Assembly (NCBI GenBank): GCA_017416485.1
Contig: JAFQCH010000005.1
Span: 34,031-98,030, forward strand
From: Clostridia bacterium
GTDB lineage: Bacteria > Bacillota > Clostridia > Oscillospirales > Acutalibacteraceae
Length of the DNA stretch: 64,000 bases
Reading direction: 5' to 3'
Part shown: positions 51,990 to 61,871 of the stretch, piece after piece
Layout of the letters: each line of letters starts with the position of its first letter
How positions within the stretch are numbered: position 1 is the first letter of the stretch
The notes under the pieces: model-generated
Told to the model about the DNA's origin: nothing
The model's database searches: none
What the model saw: only the letters and a program-made list of their open reading frames with translations
Translations under genes and position numbers: made by a program

Positions 51990-52148
51990 TCAGAACAATT
52001 TCCCGACAATCCATAAAATACATATAATAGCAACTATCCAAACTAAAAGGTTCGCATTCCCACCACTACCATTTCCACCGCTTTTATTACTGCCTCCGTT
52101 ATTGGAAGATGTCATCTTAAAAGCATAAAAATCGTTTAGATCAGGCAT
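51990..52148 (-). CDS. Tiny membrane protein paired with the 650-aa protein
   Basis: 52 residues. A short N-terminal part, a Gly/Asn/Ser linker (SSNNGGSNKSGGNGSGGNAN) and a C-terminal membrane helix ending in WIVGKLF. The ATG overlaps the upstream stop (ATGCCTGA) and has AGAGGAAACC before it, so it is translationally coupled. The longer frame from 52226 is an overlap artefact. Perhaps a partner or neutraliser of the large protein. Confidence 0.65.
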   Translation of the reverse strand: MPDLNDFYAFKMTSSNNGGSNKSGGNGSGGNANLLVWIVAIICILWIVGKLF

Positions 52149-54093
52149 TGGTTTCCTCTGTGCAATCTTCAACCATCGCTTCAAGAATTGTTTCACCCGA
52201 AGGTAAGGCGAAGGGTTCTCTCTCACTTATAACGGAGTCAAAGTAAGGGGTAAGAAAAACACGGATGGTTTCTTCTTGTTTCTCTGCTTTTAATATTTTA
52301 CCAAACAACGGCTTGAATTCCTTTTGTGGAATTTCATCGAGCTTTTCGATGAGCTTATCCATTTCAGTGGCATCGAGCAAATATTCACCAATTAAGCACG
52401 ATACTACTGCATTGAAAAGTCTGCCGATTATTTCAGCATCATCTTCTCGCAGCGCATCGCCCACGAGGTCTATGGCTTTCGAGCTTACCATACCACCAAC
52501 AAAACCACCAACGATTCCGACTGCTGTTCCTACACCGGGAGCAACAGCTGTTCCGGCTGCCCCCGCAACTTTGGCGGCAACAACCCCAGCGGCTAAAGCA
52601 CCACCAGCTCCACCTGCGATAGAGCCAATAAGTACAGACATATTTTTGGCATATTGCGCCACAGAAATTTTTCTTGAAGCAACCTTATATGTTTCAGGAA
52701 TTGAAAAAACGGCAAAAGAAAGAGCCGAGGTTACAGCATTGCTTCGAAGAATTTTTGCTAAATGTTTTGATGCGGCAATACCATAAATTGCACTTTTACC
52801 GGACAGCGCCCTTATGCCATTTACGATAGTAGCTGATGCCTGGAAACCTAACTTTTGAACAACAAACTGACTTGGGGCCATTAATGCGTTGGCAAGTCCC
52901 GTTCTTGCAATCTGCGAAACAACCATATGTTGAACGAAAGAAATACCGAACACTTGAAGACCGGCAGAAACACCTGCCTTAACAGCCTCCTTAATATCCC
53001 CGGTTCTGCGCCAGGTAAGAAAAACTGTAGCAACGAAGGTTATACCAAAAGCACAGCTACAAATAACGGCTCCGGTTGCAGCATCATAAGCAATAGATTC
53101 AACCGTGCCAGGCTTTGTGAGATTTACAGCCTGTTTATATGTTAATCGTCCTTTGCGAACAATCTTTTTTGCATCAGCAGGGTCAGTAACACCTGGAACC
53201 TTTCCTTGCTTGATTTTCATTTCAAACCTATTAAGGACAGCCTCGTATTGGTCTTTGGGAACTTCAAGCTGCATAGGCTTATCACCATTCATATAACGAT
53301 ACATTCCTGTTTCGCTACTGAAACAAGCCTCGCAAGAGCCTGTTGCTGATTTGTAGTATTTTGTCTGTATAAAAGCTCTGTCTACCCAACGGTCAGCACC
53401 ATCTTTTGCATTATCTCTACCTATAACAAAAGCCTCATGCCCCAACATTTTATCCATTATTGTAATTGCTTCTTCCGCCATTTCACCATGTCCGGCAGGA
53501 GAATTGATAGCAGACTTCTGTTCAACAAAAACTGCTGAATCTGCTGATTGCCACGCAGCGACATCAAGAGGTACAACTTTAGCAAGTAATTCTTCGATGT
53601 CTCGGTCTTCCATAAGGAAATCAAAAGCGTCGGGCTCATCGGTTGCTTTGCTTGATTCGGCTAAAGATTTACATCCATTTATAAAATGTTCTGTGCATTG
53701 GGGTTCAACCATCAAGGCTCTGTTTTCTTCAGCATCATCACTAACGAACCAAGATGGCTGAAAATCCTCCCAACGATAGTAGAAAAGGTGCGATTTTGCT
53801 TTTTCCTTTTTACCATCTTTGTTTTTTACCTTTTGGGCTATAACATCAACATTGGTTTTTATGAAAACGCCCTCATCGGTGCAGACTATACCACTTGGGC
53901 GCAAATCAAACTCTGCATCTGCCCACAATATCTGTTGCTCTCTTGGAATGGGAAAAATCTCTTTTATTTTTGACTTTTTTCCTTTTTTAAGTTCAACGGG
54001 TGATTTACCAAGGGCATCAACAACTATTTGAGCCATTGGGTGTAACTCTGCAGAAATTTCTGTTGCATTGTCAGGAGTTTCTTTCGTAGCCAT
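52141..54093 (-). CDS. Large membrane protein with possible PD-(D/E)XK core and glycine-zipper region
   Basis: 650 residues. Residues about 215-275 contain GHGEMAEEAITIMDKM, then KDGADRWVDRAFIQTKYY: an acid, an Asp and QxK in the spacing of PD-(D/E)XK nucleases. Residues about 345-560 hold several hydrophobic helices and a Gly/Ala-rich zipper (GGAGGALAAGVVAAKVAGAA region) seen in pore-forming or membrane-associating proteins. The ends are soluble and acidic. Similar proteins occur scattered in bacterial mobile elements without a known function. GGAGG precedes the ATG. It lies between phage lysis genes and recombinases, a usual place for cargo genes. Confidence 0.65.
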   Translation of the reverse strand: MATKETPDNATEISAELHPMAQIVVDALGKSPVELKKGKKSKIKEIFPIPREQQILWADAEFDLRPSGIVCTDEGVFIKTNVDVIAQKVKNKDGKKEKAKSHLFYYRWEDFQPSWFVSDDAEENRALMVEPQCTEHFINGCKSLAESSKATDEPDAFDFLMEDRDIEELLAKVVPLDVAAWQSADSAVFVEQKSAINSPAGHGEMAEEAITIMDKMLGHEAFVIGRDNAKDGADRWVDRAFIQTKYYKSATGSCEACFSSETGMYRYMNGDKPMQLEVPKDQYEAVLNRFEMKIKQGKVPGVTDPADAKKIVRKGRLTYKQAVNLTKPGTVESIAYDAATGAVICSCAFGITFVATVFLTWRRTGDIKEAVKAGVSAGLQVFGISFVQHMVVSQIARTGLANALMAPSQFVVQKLGFQASATIVNGIRALSGKSAIYGIAASKHLAKILRSNAVTSALSFAVFSIPETYKVASRKISVAQYAKNMSVLIGSIAGGAGGALAAGVVAAKVAGAAGTAVAPGVGTAVGIVGGFVGGMVSSKAIDLVGDALREDDAEIIGRLFNAVVSCLIGEYLLDATEMDKLIEKLDEIPQKEFKPLFGKILKAEKQEETIRVFLTPYFDSVISEREPFALPSGETILEAMVEDCTEETNA

Positions 54094-54202
54094 AATAAGC
54101 CTCCGTTTTCTTTGATACTTTAATTATATTATTTTTTTCAGCGAAATCAATAGGTGTGTGCGTTAGTAGATAGTCAAGTCCTATAAAACGGACTCACAAA
54201 AC

Positions 54203-54242
54203 AAAAAAACGCCCACCGAACCGGTTAAGGCACGATGGGCGT
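54203..54242 (-). terminator. Terminator of the phage late operon
   Basis: Stem ACGCCCA / TGGGCGT with GTTTTTTTGTTTTG after it on the minus strand. Confidence 0.85.
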
Positions 54243-54247
54243 AATGG

Positions 54248-55318
54248 TTAGTTGGGGATTTTAAGTTTCTGGCCCTCATAAATTGTATCGTTCTTGAGAT
54301 TGTTGAGCTTTACAATTTCGGTATATCTTAAACCGCTGCCGAGCTTGGCTTTGGCAATATCCCAAAGGGTATCATTTTCTTTCACTGTGTAAGTAGTATA
54401 CGCAGGAGTGGTTGTAGTTGTGGTTGTAGTCTTACCCACAAGCGTGAGATTTTCAATAGCTACCCAGGTGTTAATACCATCCTCGGTCTTTCCGGTCTTT
54501 TTATTAACCTTTTCACCGAGAAGAACACAAGTCTTGCCACCCTTCTTCACAGCCTTGCCATTCGACTTGGTCTGTGTTACAACGTGGTAATAATCTTCCT
54601 TCACCCAATCAGGAATAGTTGAGGATGAGGGGTTATACTTCGTAGCCGATGCTTTGAATTCAACCTTATCCTTTTCCTTAAATGTAGTGGTCTTGGATGT
54701 TGTAGTTGTGGTAGTAGTTGTGGTAGGCTTTGTAGTGGTTGTTTCTGTCTTTGAGTTACCTTCAAGAGCTTTCTTTACCTCTGCACGGAAAGTATCCATT
54801 GACTTGCCGTGTTTGGGGAACCAATGCATAACATCGCCGTGGTTAGTAGCGATACCTTTCTTATAACCTTCGCTGTGGCAGATAATATTATCAGCTGTAA
54901 GGCCGTAGAGTTTGCAGAGATATACACAGAGTTCAACAGCTTCTTTGTAAACCTTGTTGAAGTAGGTCTTATCGGTGAGACCATCCTCGCAAATTTCAAA
55001 GCCGATGTGTGTGTTGTTGGCAGCCCCACCTGCGTGCCAGCCTCTGTGGTCCCAAGGCAATGTTTGGTACGTCGCAATGCTGCCATCCTTGAGTTTACCG
55101 ATAAAAGCGTGACAGCAAATCTGTCTGCCACCGGGGGTATAAGTATTCCAGTGGTTGCCATAGGTGTTTACACCAAGGTAACCATCATCAGGACCGACAT
55201 AACGCTTCAACCAGGGGTTGTTAGCCCCAGTTGAATGAACCATTATGCCTTTGACCTTGATTTTCTGATTCGCCTTGTAACAGGCGTTGTTAGTGAGAAT
55301 CTGTTTCTTCAGTTCCAT
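54248..55318 (-). CDS. Phage endolysin: N-acetylmuramoyl-L-alanine amidase with LysM
   Basis: 356 residues. Residues about 20-165 are an Amidase_2 (PGRP-like) domain: GIMVHSTGANNPWLKR with the first zinc His, WHAGGAANNTHIGFEIC, and NIICHSEG with the second His. Thr-rich linkers separate it from an SH3-like middle part and a C-terminal LysM domain (YTVKENDTLWDIAKAK, NDTIYEGQKLKIPN). It cuts the amide between muramic acid and the stem peptide at lysis. The ATG at 55318 follows GAGGAAAA; it overlaps the holin end. Confidence 0.93.
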   Translation of the reverse strand: MELKKQILTNNACYKANQKIKVKGIMVHSTGANNPWLKRYVGPDDGYLGVNTYGNHWNTYTPGGRQICCHAFIGKLKDGSIATYQTLPWDHRGWHAGGAANNTHIGFEICEDGLTDKTYFNKVYKEAVELCVYLCKLYGLTADNIICHSEGYKKGIATNHGDVMHWFPKHGKSMDTFRAEVKKALEGNSKTETTTTKPTTTTTTTTTSKTTTFKEKDKVEFKASATKYNPSSSTIPDWVKEDYYHVVTQTKSNGKAVKKGGKTCVLLGEKVNKKTGKTEDGINTWVAIENLTLVGKTTTTTTTTPAYTTYTVKENDTLWDIAKAKLGSGLRYTEIVKLNNLKNDTIYEGQKLKIPN

Positions 55319-55733
55319 TGCTGTTTTCCTCGTCTTTCTCTTCTTCGTTAATCTGTTCGAGAATTTCCTTGAGCTTCTTGGGGTAAGGCATACCGAGAGT
55401 TGCCGTGTTCTCAAGAATTGAAATACCTTCATTCGACAGATAGAAGAAGATAACTGCCGAGCGAAGAACCCCTGCATCACCGAGAATGTAAACATCAAGG
55501 ATATTGCCTACACCCACGAGCAGGAAAATAAGCACCTTTTTGAAGATGCCCGTAAAACCTACTCTGCTTGAGAGGGTTTTGTTGCTGATGGCTACCATAA
55601 TGCCACTCACATAATCGATTACCACAAAGGCAATGAGGGCATAAAGGAAACCATCAAAGCCTCCGAGGAACCAACCTACGACTCCACCGAAAGCTGTGAA
55701 TGCTGCCTGAATTACTGTCCAGATGTTTTTCAT
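55290..55733 (-). CDS. Phage holin (toxin secretion/phage lysis holin family)
   Basis: 147 residues with three hydrophobic segments. DYVSGIMVAISNKTLSSRVG after the second segment and NEGISILENTATLGMPYP near 105 are conserved in the phage_holin_4 family. It forms membrane lesions that release the endolysin. The acidic C-terminal tail (EEEKDEENSNGTEE) overlaps the amidase start. AAAGGAGG precedes the ATG at 55733. Confidence 0.93.
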   Translation of the reverse strand: MKNIWTVIQAAFTAFGGVVGWFLGGFDGFLYALIAFVVIDYVSGIMVAISNKTLSSRVGFTGIFKKVLIFLLVGVGNILDVYILGDAGVLRSAVIFFYLSNEGISILENTATLGMPYPKKLKEILEQINEEEKDEENSNGTEETDSH

Positions 55734-55803
55734 AGTTTTTTGCCTCCTTTGACAAAAATTTTTTATATTAAAAAAAGGCACCCTGGACGAGTACCTAATT
55801 TCC

Positions 55804-56172
55804 TTATGTTAGCCAACCGGGTCTTTCCGGTATTAGCAAGGTTTCTGTAACATCAAGCCAGGCTTGATACCATAATTGAAGTTCTGCAACTTGCGTTTCT
55901 GAAAGCATCTCATACCATAGTTGGCCTCTGTTAACAATTGGAAAGCACTGCTGTTCTCTCTCAAAACGAAGGTCATCAAGGATATGCTGATTGTCAAGTT
56001 GTGAGCGTTTATCTTCATCAAAAATAAGAACACCATCTTTTACTTGATAGGCTTCGAAGTTCACTTCAAAGTGTTCAAGGTCAGAAGGTGCTTCAATTTC
56101 TATTCCGTTTGTTAGATTCCCTATTTCGGCATAGCTTTGAACATAGCCGTTTTCATTGATGCGTATTTGCAT
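55804..56172 (-). CDS. Small phage tail-associated protein
   Basis: 122 residues. Starts MQIRINENGYVQSYAEIGNL, has a strand-rich first half and an aromatic C-terminal helix (LQLWYQAWLDVTETL, ending RPGWL). The WYQAWLDVT end is often seen in small proteins encoded after tail fibre genes (XkdW or assembly-type). Function inferred from position. GAGGTG lies upstream of the ATG. Confidence 0.65.
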   Translation of the reverse strand: MQIRINENGYVQSYAEIGNLTNGIEIEAPSDLEHFEVNFEAYQVKDGVLIFDEDKRSQLDNQHILDDLRFEREQQCFPIVNRGQLWYEMLSETQVAELQLWYQAWLDVTETLLIPERPGWLT

Positions 56173-56185
56173 TATTTATTTCACC

Positions 56186-58696
56186 TCAATTCACACCAAA
56201 TACTCTTGATATGAAGCCATCAGAACTTCGTGTTGAAATTGTAACTGTTCCGGTTGTACCCGAATAAGACAGCGTAAATGCAACATAATTCACCTCATCG
56301 GCAAATTGATATTTAAGTCCCGATGTTGTAATCATAGATTTCGGAGTTATCATAGTACAAATTGCAGAGCCATCTTTTGGTCGCCCCATGATAATGTATG
56401 CCTTGTGACTACCATAAGTAAAAGTAGCAGACCCCTCCGTAAGCGTTCCTTTATACAAACTCGTACAAGTAAGGCCGAGATTGCTTCGTGCATCTGCAGC
56501 CGATGTCGCACCTGTACCGCCTTTACCCAAAGGAATGGTAGCTCCACCTGAATGATAAACTTGGTAGCGTGTTCCGGGATGGGTCTGGTGTTCAATGTTC
56601 GGAGCATAGTATAATGTACCAGAAGCAGAATAAAGTCTGTCCCAGGTTGTTGCACTTCTGTAAAAGTTTATACCTTCACCTTGAGAGTCTACAGCGTCTT
56701 TGAAATATAAGCCGTTGATATTTATGATATCAGAGTTCTGCATATCTATGCCGTAAGCATCATCTACCCAATACTGACCTCCCGTTACTTTTATAATTTT
56801 AGGGGCTATGGTTTGTCCATTTATTAGGTTAGCAATAGCATTTGCAACTGTTGTAGCCCCTGTACCGCCTTTCGCAATAGGAACCGCAGAGGATAATGAT
56901 GAAGGTGCAACAGAACCGGAAAAAGAAGTTGCTGTAACCGCACCGGATATTTTTGTATCACCCACAACGTGGAGAGCTGCAGTGGGATTTGGGGTATTGA
57001 TACCTACTTTTTGTTTTCTCAAGGCTACAAGAGGTGTACCTTGCGGAACAACATAATAAAGATCAAGCGAGGACGAGGAGCCTAAACTATCTCGTATTTG
57101 TATGTGAAAGTCATAAGAGCTTCCCGAATCGAGAGAACAAAGCTCAAGATTTGAAAATGAGAAAGACGAACCACTCTTGGTAACCGATGAAAGAATGCTC
57201 ACATATGAGCCATAGCTACTTGCATTGGTTTTCTTGTACCTATACCTTACATAGGTTAAACTATTTTTCTGCGTACTGCTTACGGTCACGGGGGAAATTG
57301 AACCACTGAATGTAAGCTGCATTTCGGCTTCAATTTCATTAGTTCGTCTTAATGATAAAGATGAAACTTTCGGCTTTGCATAAGCAATAACCGTAATATC
57401 CATACTTTTACTTACCGTGTAACCTCTTGAGTCGGTCGCTGTTACAACGACACTTAAAGTACCGGATTTTGAAATAGCACCAACGGTTAAAGCAGCACCT
57501 GTTGTATTCGATTTCGTCACTCCGTTACAAGTAGCAGAATATTTTACAATGCTTGCTCCGTTTTTTGCAGTAGCAGTAGCCGGGGTTACTTGCAATGAAG
57601 AATAACCTTGTATAAAAAGTTGGTTATTTCCCGTAACTCCTGTGGTAGTTGTGTTCGTATCAGCCACTGTAAAGGCCCCCATCGTGGGCGAGGAATTACC
57701 CGACGAAGTTTGAACAGTAGCTGTTTTTGACGCTGCCGAACCAATCTGCGTTGAGCCGTTTAATGTTGTAAGCACGAAAGTTCCCGTGAATGATTTGATG
57801 CTCGCCATTGCATTAAGAAGCGTTGTTCTCTGTGAAGAGGTCAAGGTTATCGTATTATCTGCTGTTCCCTTTGTAAGGGTAATACCGGTAATTGTAAGGT
57901 AAGTTGTGCTGCCGTTTTTTATAGCCAAGGTGTGGCTATATGACGCTTCATAAACCGTTGTTTTCAGAGTTATTTTTACTGTGGATGCATCAGCCGTTAC
58001 CGTACCGACCGAAGATAAAACCGAACCACCGAGGGTTTTGGCTGTTGTTGCCGACGAAGTACCATACACCTGGTTGCTTTGTTTTCTTGCCCTTACCTTT
58101 ACCGAATAAGAAGTGTTCGGCGTAAGACCGGAAAGAGATATACTTGCACTCGTTCCGGCAGTCGTTGAAAACTGCGTCCAAGAAGAACCTCCGTTTGTGC
58201 TGTACTGCCATATATCGGCTTTAGCGGATGATGTGGCTGAAATCTTAAAGCCGTTAGCTGTTATTGAACCTACAGTACATTTAATAGTGGGTGCAGTACG
58301 GTCGATTGCATCGAGGCTTATTGTTGCCGATGCGGTAATTGTACCGATTGAAGTTCCGGCATAAGTACCATCGAAACGCCAAGAGGCAGACAGTTTGACC
58401 CCAGTCTTTGTACCATCGCTGTTATGATTTACTCGTACTTTTTTTGTTTTTAACAGCTTCGAATGAGTCGTTGATGAATCATCCTCCGAAATGGCGGGAC
58501 TTGAGAACGTTTCGCTTGTTCCGTTAATTGAAGCCGTGCAGTCATCTCTTGCACCTACATAAAGGGATGCATATTTCAGATAGACCTTTAAGGTAACATC
58601 AGAATAGTTTCCCGTAACGCTTTGTGTGGCTGACCAGGTACAGTACAAGCCAAGATATGTAGACGGATATTTTGAAAAATTACCACTCAATGCCAT
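56186..58696 (-). CDS. Phage tail/baseplate protein, DUF859-like with fibronectin III
   Basis: 836 residues. Residues about 1-125 are DUF859-like (GNYSDVTLKVYLKYASLYVG, then ATISLDAIDRTAPTI). A fibronectin type III-like domain follows (about 130-220, LSGLTPNTSYSVKVRARKQ), then repeated Ig-like strands. After about residue 570, fibre-type segments with two similar PLGKGGTGAT / PIAKGGTGAT repeats lead to the C-terminal tip. Probably a receptor-binding or baseplate decoration protein. Strong AGGAGG precedes the ATG. Confidence 0.8.
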   Translation of the reverse strand: MALSGNFSKYPSTYLGLYCTWSATQSVTGNYSDVTLKVYLKYASLYVGARDDCTASINGTSETFSSPAISEDDSSTTHSKLLKTKKVRVNHNSDGTKTGVKLSASWRFDGTYAGTSIGTITASATISLDAIDRTAPTIKCTVGSITANGFKISATSSAKADIWQYSTNGGSSWTQFSTTAGTSASISLSGLTPNTSYSVKVRARKQSNQVYGTSSATTAKTLGGSVLSSVGTVTADASTVKITLKTTVYEASYSHTLAIKNGSTTYLTITGITLTKGTADNTITLTSSQRTTLLNAMASIKSFTGTFVLTTLNGSTQIGSAASKTATVQTSSGNSSPTMGAFTVADTNTTTTGVTGNNQLFIQGYSSLQVTPATATAKNGASIVKYSATCNGVTKSNTTGAALTVGAISKSGTLSVVVTATDSRGYTVSKSMDITVIAYAKPKVSSLSLRRTNEIEAEMQLTFSGSISPVTVSSTQKNSLTYVRYRYKKTNASSYGSYVSILSSVTKSGSSFSFSNLELCSLDSGSSYDFHIQIRDSLGSSSSLDLYYVVPQGTPLVALRKQKVGINTPNPTAALHVVGDTKISGAVTATSFSGSVAPSSLSSAVPIAKGGTGATTVANAIANLINGQTIAPKIIKVTGGQYWVDDAYGIDMQNSDIININGLYFKDAVDSQGEGINFYRSATTWDRLYSASGTLYYAPNIEHQTHPGTRYQVYHSGGATIPLGKGGTGATSAADARSNLGLTCTSLYKGTLTEGSATFTYGSHKAYIIMGRPKDGSAICTMITPKSMITTSGLKYQFADEVNYVAFTLSYSGTTGTVTISTRSSDGFISRVFGVN

Positions 58697-58710
58697 AGCT
58701 TTTTACCTCC

Positions 58711-61146
58711 TTAGTCAAGAATTACAATATTAAGTCCGTCAGAAGCTGTGGGCATCGGAACGAACTTTGTTTTACCAACGGTAAGCTCACCGTCAACAGT
58801 GGTTTTCTTTGTTATGGTTTCATCCTTATTAAGGGTGAAGATTTTCTCCTCGTTGTAGTAACCGGAAAACTCTGTGTTGTTGATAACCGTTCTCTGCGGT
58901 GAATCGGCATTTGATACTTCAATACCACGGCGGTCAATTTTTACTTCCGTGGTATAGATTTCATTTGGTGCGGGAGTCCATTTCTGAACTATTGTTCCTT
59001 CGGTTATCATAATGTCACCGACATAAAGAGAGGCTTCTCTGCTGTATGCGTAAACGGTTATGGTACCGTCCTGCACATCTTCAATAACAGCACTGTAATC
59101 AGTCCAATCAAATGCAGAAGAAGTATTGAATAAATCCACATACTTATCACCGTTATATGTCACACGGAAATAACCTGAGTATGTGCTTGTCTTTTTTGCT
59201 CTCAATGACACCACATAGGAAGTCCCGGTAACAACGCCTGTTATAACCTGAGTAAGGTCTGAATAAGCACCGAGAACGAAGCAAGAATCGGCTGTCGTGT
59301 TATTCTGCGTGTCAGTGGCGCTATTTGAGGATACTGTTCCACTGTAAGTCCAGTCATCGGATAATCCGTTAAGACCCGAGGAGTTTTTCACCAGGTTTAT
59401 ACCACCGATGAAACGCTCCGATACTTTGACACCCAAACCTTCAACCGTGTGTTCAAGTTCGGAGATTTTCTCTTGAGCAGCAATAAGTTCATCGCTTTGA
59501 TTACCAAGCTCATCGGTTACTGTTTTCACTGTTTCCGTAAGGTCTGATACATAGCTTGTAAGACCTTCGGCAGTTGTTTGTAGTTCGGATGTTTTCTCGT
59601 TTGTTTTTACGATGTCTTCTTGTATACCCTCTATTGAAAGATTTGTCTCTTCAAGGGAAGAGGTTGTTGCATAAGCATTTAAATGCACTTCACCCGTTTC
59701 CAAGTCCCAATAGGAAGAACCATCTTGTGACTGAAGGACACCAGCTTTGATGATATTGGCAACAAGAGTACCGGAAGTAATAAAATCAGCTACGATTTCA
59801 CCACCGGAGGTTATTGCCGTTGTATAAGGACCGTTATAACCATTACTGCTGAAACCGAGACCACCCACATTCCAACGCCACACATTTACGGCAGTGTTAA
59901 TATCGGGGTTGTCAAGAATAAGCAGTTCATACGGCTGTCCGTTCTCGGAATAGGTATTGATAACTACATATCCACCGCTTTGACCGGTAATAAGACCGGT
60001 AGCTCTTTCGATAGCTGCGTTCATCAATTTTGGAAAACGCTCTACTTTTGCCACGGCTTTATCGGTGTTTTCCTGTACCTCGGAAATGGTGTGCAGCAAG
60101 TTCGCACCGGACGCACCGAGGGTTATGGACACATATTTTTCGGAAAGCGTATCGTAGACCGTGGTTATTACTTTCGCTTTTGCCTTTAAACCGAGTTTTG
60201 AGTGTCTCACCAACAAAGTATCGCATAAAGAAACTCGCTCCAATACAGTGGCATATTCGGGGTATTTCCATAAAGGTTCAAAGGAAACTTTGATGTTCGG
60301 AATTACAGTGCCGAGAGCATTGTTCTCTATGTATGTGTTTGCTTTTGACCTCAAAGCGGACTCCGTTAACTCTTCTCCTTCAGAGAAAGAATCGGAGAAA
60401 TCTTTGATGAGGGTTTTCCTTGTAGTAAGAGATGTGTCGACCACCGGAAGCAGAACTTCTGAAAGAGTAACAACGGTTTCGTTGCCGTCCATATCGCTTG
60501 AAACAGCAAAGGGCAAAATATCTGTATATAAAGCGGTGTTGTCATTTTCATGTTCAAGAGCCGTTAGGTTCTTTCCGTATTCAATAACAACACCGGTCTT
60601 TGTGCCTCTGCCTTGATGATGAATAATGTGGAAATTATCCCATTCAAATTCGCCACCCCATAAAGACAACATCGAACCTTCAGCACCACCGAGACAAGCT
60701 CTTACGCTTTGGGGCCTGGAAACAGAGAAAGGTTTTGATGAAGAATAGTCTGTACTGCAAGTAAAATTATGAGTTGTTGCCGTATTGGAAAAGATTTTAT
60801 TCATTACAAGCGGTGCAGACATATTTTCATCCGACCATATTAGCTCCGCAATATTGCAAAGGTCATAAGAGATGTGCTGTGCGTAAACAGTTATGATGTT
60901 TTCAATGGGAGTAGTTATTCTGTAAATTCGGAACAACTGATTATCGGAGGTATCATTGGGTTTAGCTTTTATAAGCCTTTCCGTTTGTATCTCTGTGTAT
61001 AAGGGCCCGTTGGTAGGATACTTCAGCACGAGTTCATACGAGCCGTTTCTTTCCTCGGTAACTTCACAAAAGGTGCAGTCCGTAAGAGTTCCTATGCCGT
61101 AGGTTTTGAAGTTGGTAGCGTTTGCCTTGTATAAAACAGGAATCAT
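58711..61146 (-). CDS. Phage tail endopeptidase-like / minor structural protein
   Basis: 811 residues. The N-terminal 370 residues match the prophage tail protein family (TLTDCTFCEVTEERNGSYEL, YAQHISYDLCNIAEL), the Tal-like hub that may carry cell-wall activity. The middle has a helical coiled coil (about 500-590), and the C terminus includes a carbohydrate-binding-like segment (INLVKNSSGLNG). The ATG at 61146 overlaps the upstream stop; GGGTGAC precedes it. Confidence 0.85.
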   Translation of the reverse strand: MIPVLYKANATNFKTYGIGTLTDCTFCEVTEERNGSYELVLKYPTNGPLYTEIQTERLIKAKPNDTSDNQLFRIYRITTPIENIITVYAQHISYDLCNIAELIWSDENMSAPLVMNKIFSNTATTHNFTCSTDYSSSKPFSVSRPQSVRACLGGAEGSMLSLWGGEFEWDNFHIIHHQGRGTKTGVVIEYGKNLTALEHENDNTALYTDILPFAVSSDMDGNETVVTLSEVLLPVVDTSLTTRKTLIKDFSDSFSEGEELTESALRSKANTYIENNALGTVIPNIKVSFEPLWKYPEYATVLERVSLCDTLLVRHSKLGLKAKAKVITTVYDTLSEKYVSITLGASGANLLHTISEVQENTDKAVAKVERFPKLMNAAIERATGLITGQSGGYVVINTYSENGQPYELLILDNPDINTAVNVWRWNVGGLGFSSNGYNGPYTTAITSGGEIVADFITSGTLVANIIKAGVLQSQDGSSYWDLETGEVHLNAYATTSSLEETNLSIEGIQEDIVKTNEKTSELQTTAEGLTSYVSDLTETVKTVTDELGNQSDELIAAQEKISELEHTVEGLGVKVSERFIGGINLVKNSSGLNGLSDDWTYSGTVSSNSATDTQNNTTADSCFVLGAYSDLTQVITGVVTGTSYVVSLRAKKTSTYSGYFRVTYNGDKYVDLFNTSSAFDWTDYSAVIEDVQDGTITVYAYSREASLYVGDIMITEGTIVQKWTPAPNEIYTTEVKIDRRGIEVSNADSPQRTVINNTEFSGYYNEEKIFTLNKDETITKKTTVDGELTVGKTKFVPMPTASDGLNIVILD

Positions 61147-61871
61147 AATGTCACCCACCTCGGCATTACATACGCACCGGTTATCCCCCCGGAAAAAGTG
61201 AATGTATTTCCGCCGGGATAAAGGATCGGGAAACCTTCACCCTCAACAGCATCATTTTCCGGTGTCGAACCTTTATAAAAATTCATAAGGTCGCTGTCGA
61301 TTTCGATATACTGCTGAATATTGGAAAAGGTCCAGCTCTTTTTTGAGCCGGGAGAGGTTATTGTAAGAGTTCCGCTACCATTGCCCGTGAGCATAATATA
61401 TGGTTTTGCTTCAAAGGCTGTGGGATTTTCAATGACGGTACCGGAAGATACACGGATTTCATTAAAACCATCTACTGCATATCTGAAAGGCAAACAAGAA
61501 AAGCTGATAGTGAAAACGCCTATTCGATTAAGCTCATCTTCAATATCAAGCTTGCTTGCAAACACAGCCTTTCTGAAATACTTCTCATCGTAAGTATCAC
61601 GCAGTTCGTGATAAACATTCGGTTCTGCGTAAAGCCAGGCTTTAACGGCTGAAATCTTATCAGCGAGTTCTTCTTTCGATTTTGCGGGTAAGAATACGGA
61701 GTAGACCACTTGCACATTTCCATATCTACCATTCGGTGATATTAAATCTCCGTTTCTTCCCGGAATAGCGGTAAATTCAGTTTCATATTTCGGCGCAGAA
61801 AAAACATCCTTCTTTTCGATGCGAAGACCCATATAATCTGAATTCACGCCTGCATATTCAAAGTAGTTCAC
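61143..61871 (-). CDS. Phage distal tail protein (Dit-like)
   Basis: 242 residues. The MGLRIEKKDVFSAPKYETEF start, the IPGRNGDLISPNGRYGNVQV segment and the C-terminal galectin-like strand region match the phage tail family that joins tube to baseplate. The start is GTG, overlapping the tape measure stop as GTGA. AAAGGAG precedes it. Confidence 0.88.
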   Translation of the reverse strand: MNYFEYAGVNSDYMGLRIEKKDVFSAPKYETEFTAIPGRNGDLISPNGRYGNVQVVYSVFLPAKSKEELADKISAVKAWLYAEPNVYHELRDTYDEKYFRKAVFASKLDIEDELNRIGVFTISFSCLPFRYAVDGFNEIRVSSGTVIENPTAFEAKPYIMLTGNGSGTLTITSPGSKKSWTFSNIQQYIEIDSDLMNFYKGSTPENDAVEGEGFPILYPGGNTFTFSGGITGAYVMPRWVTL

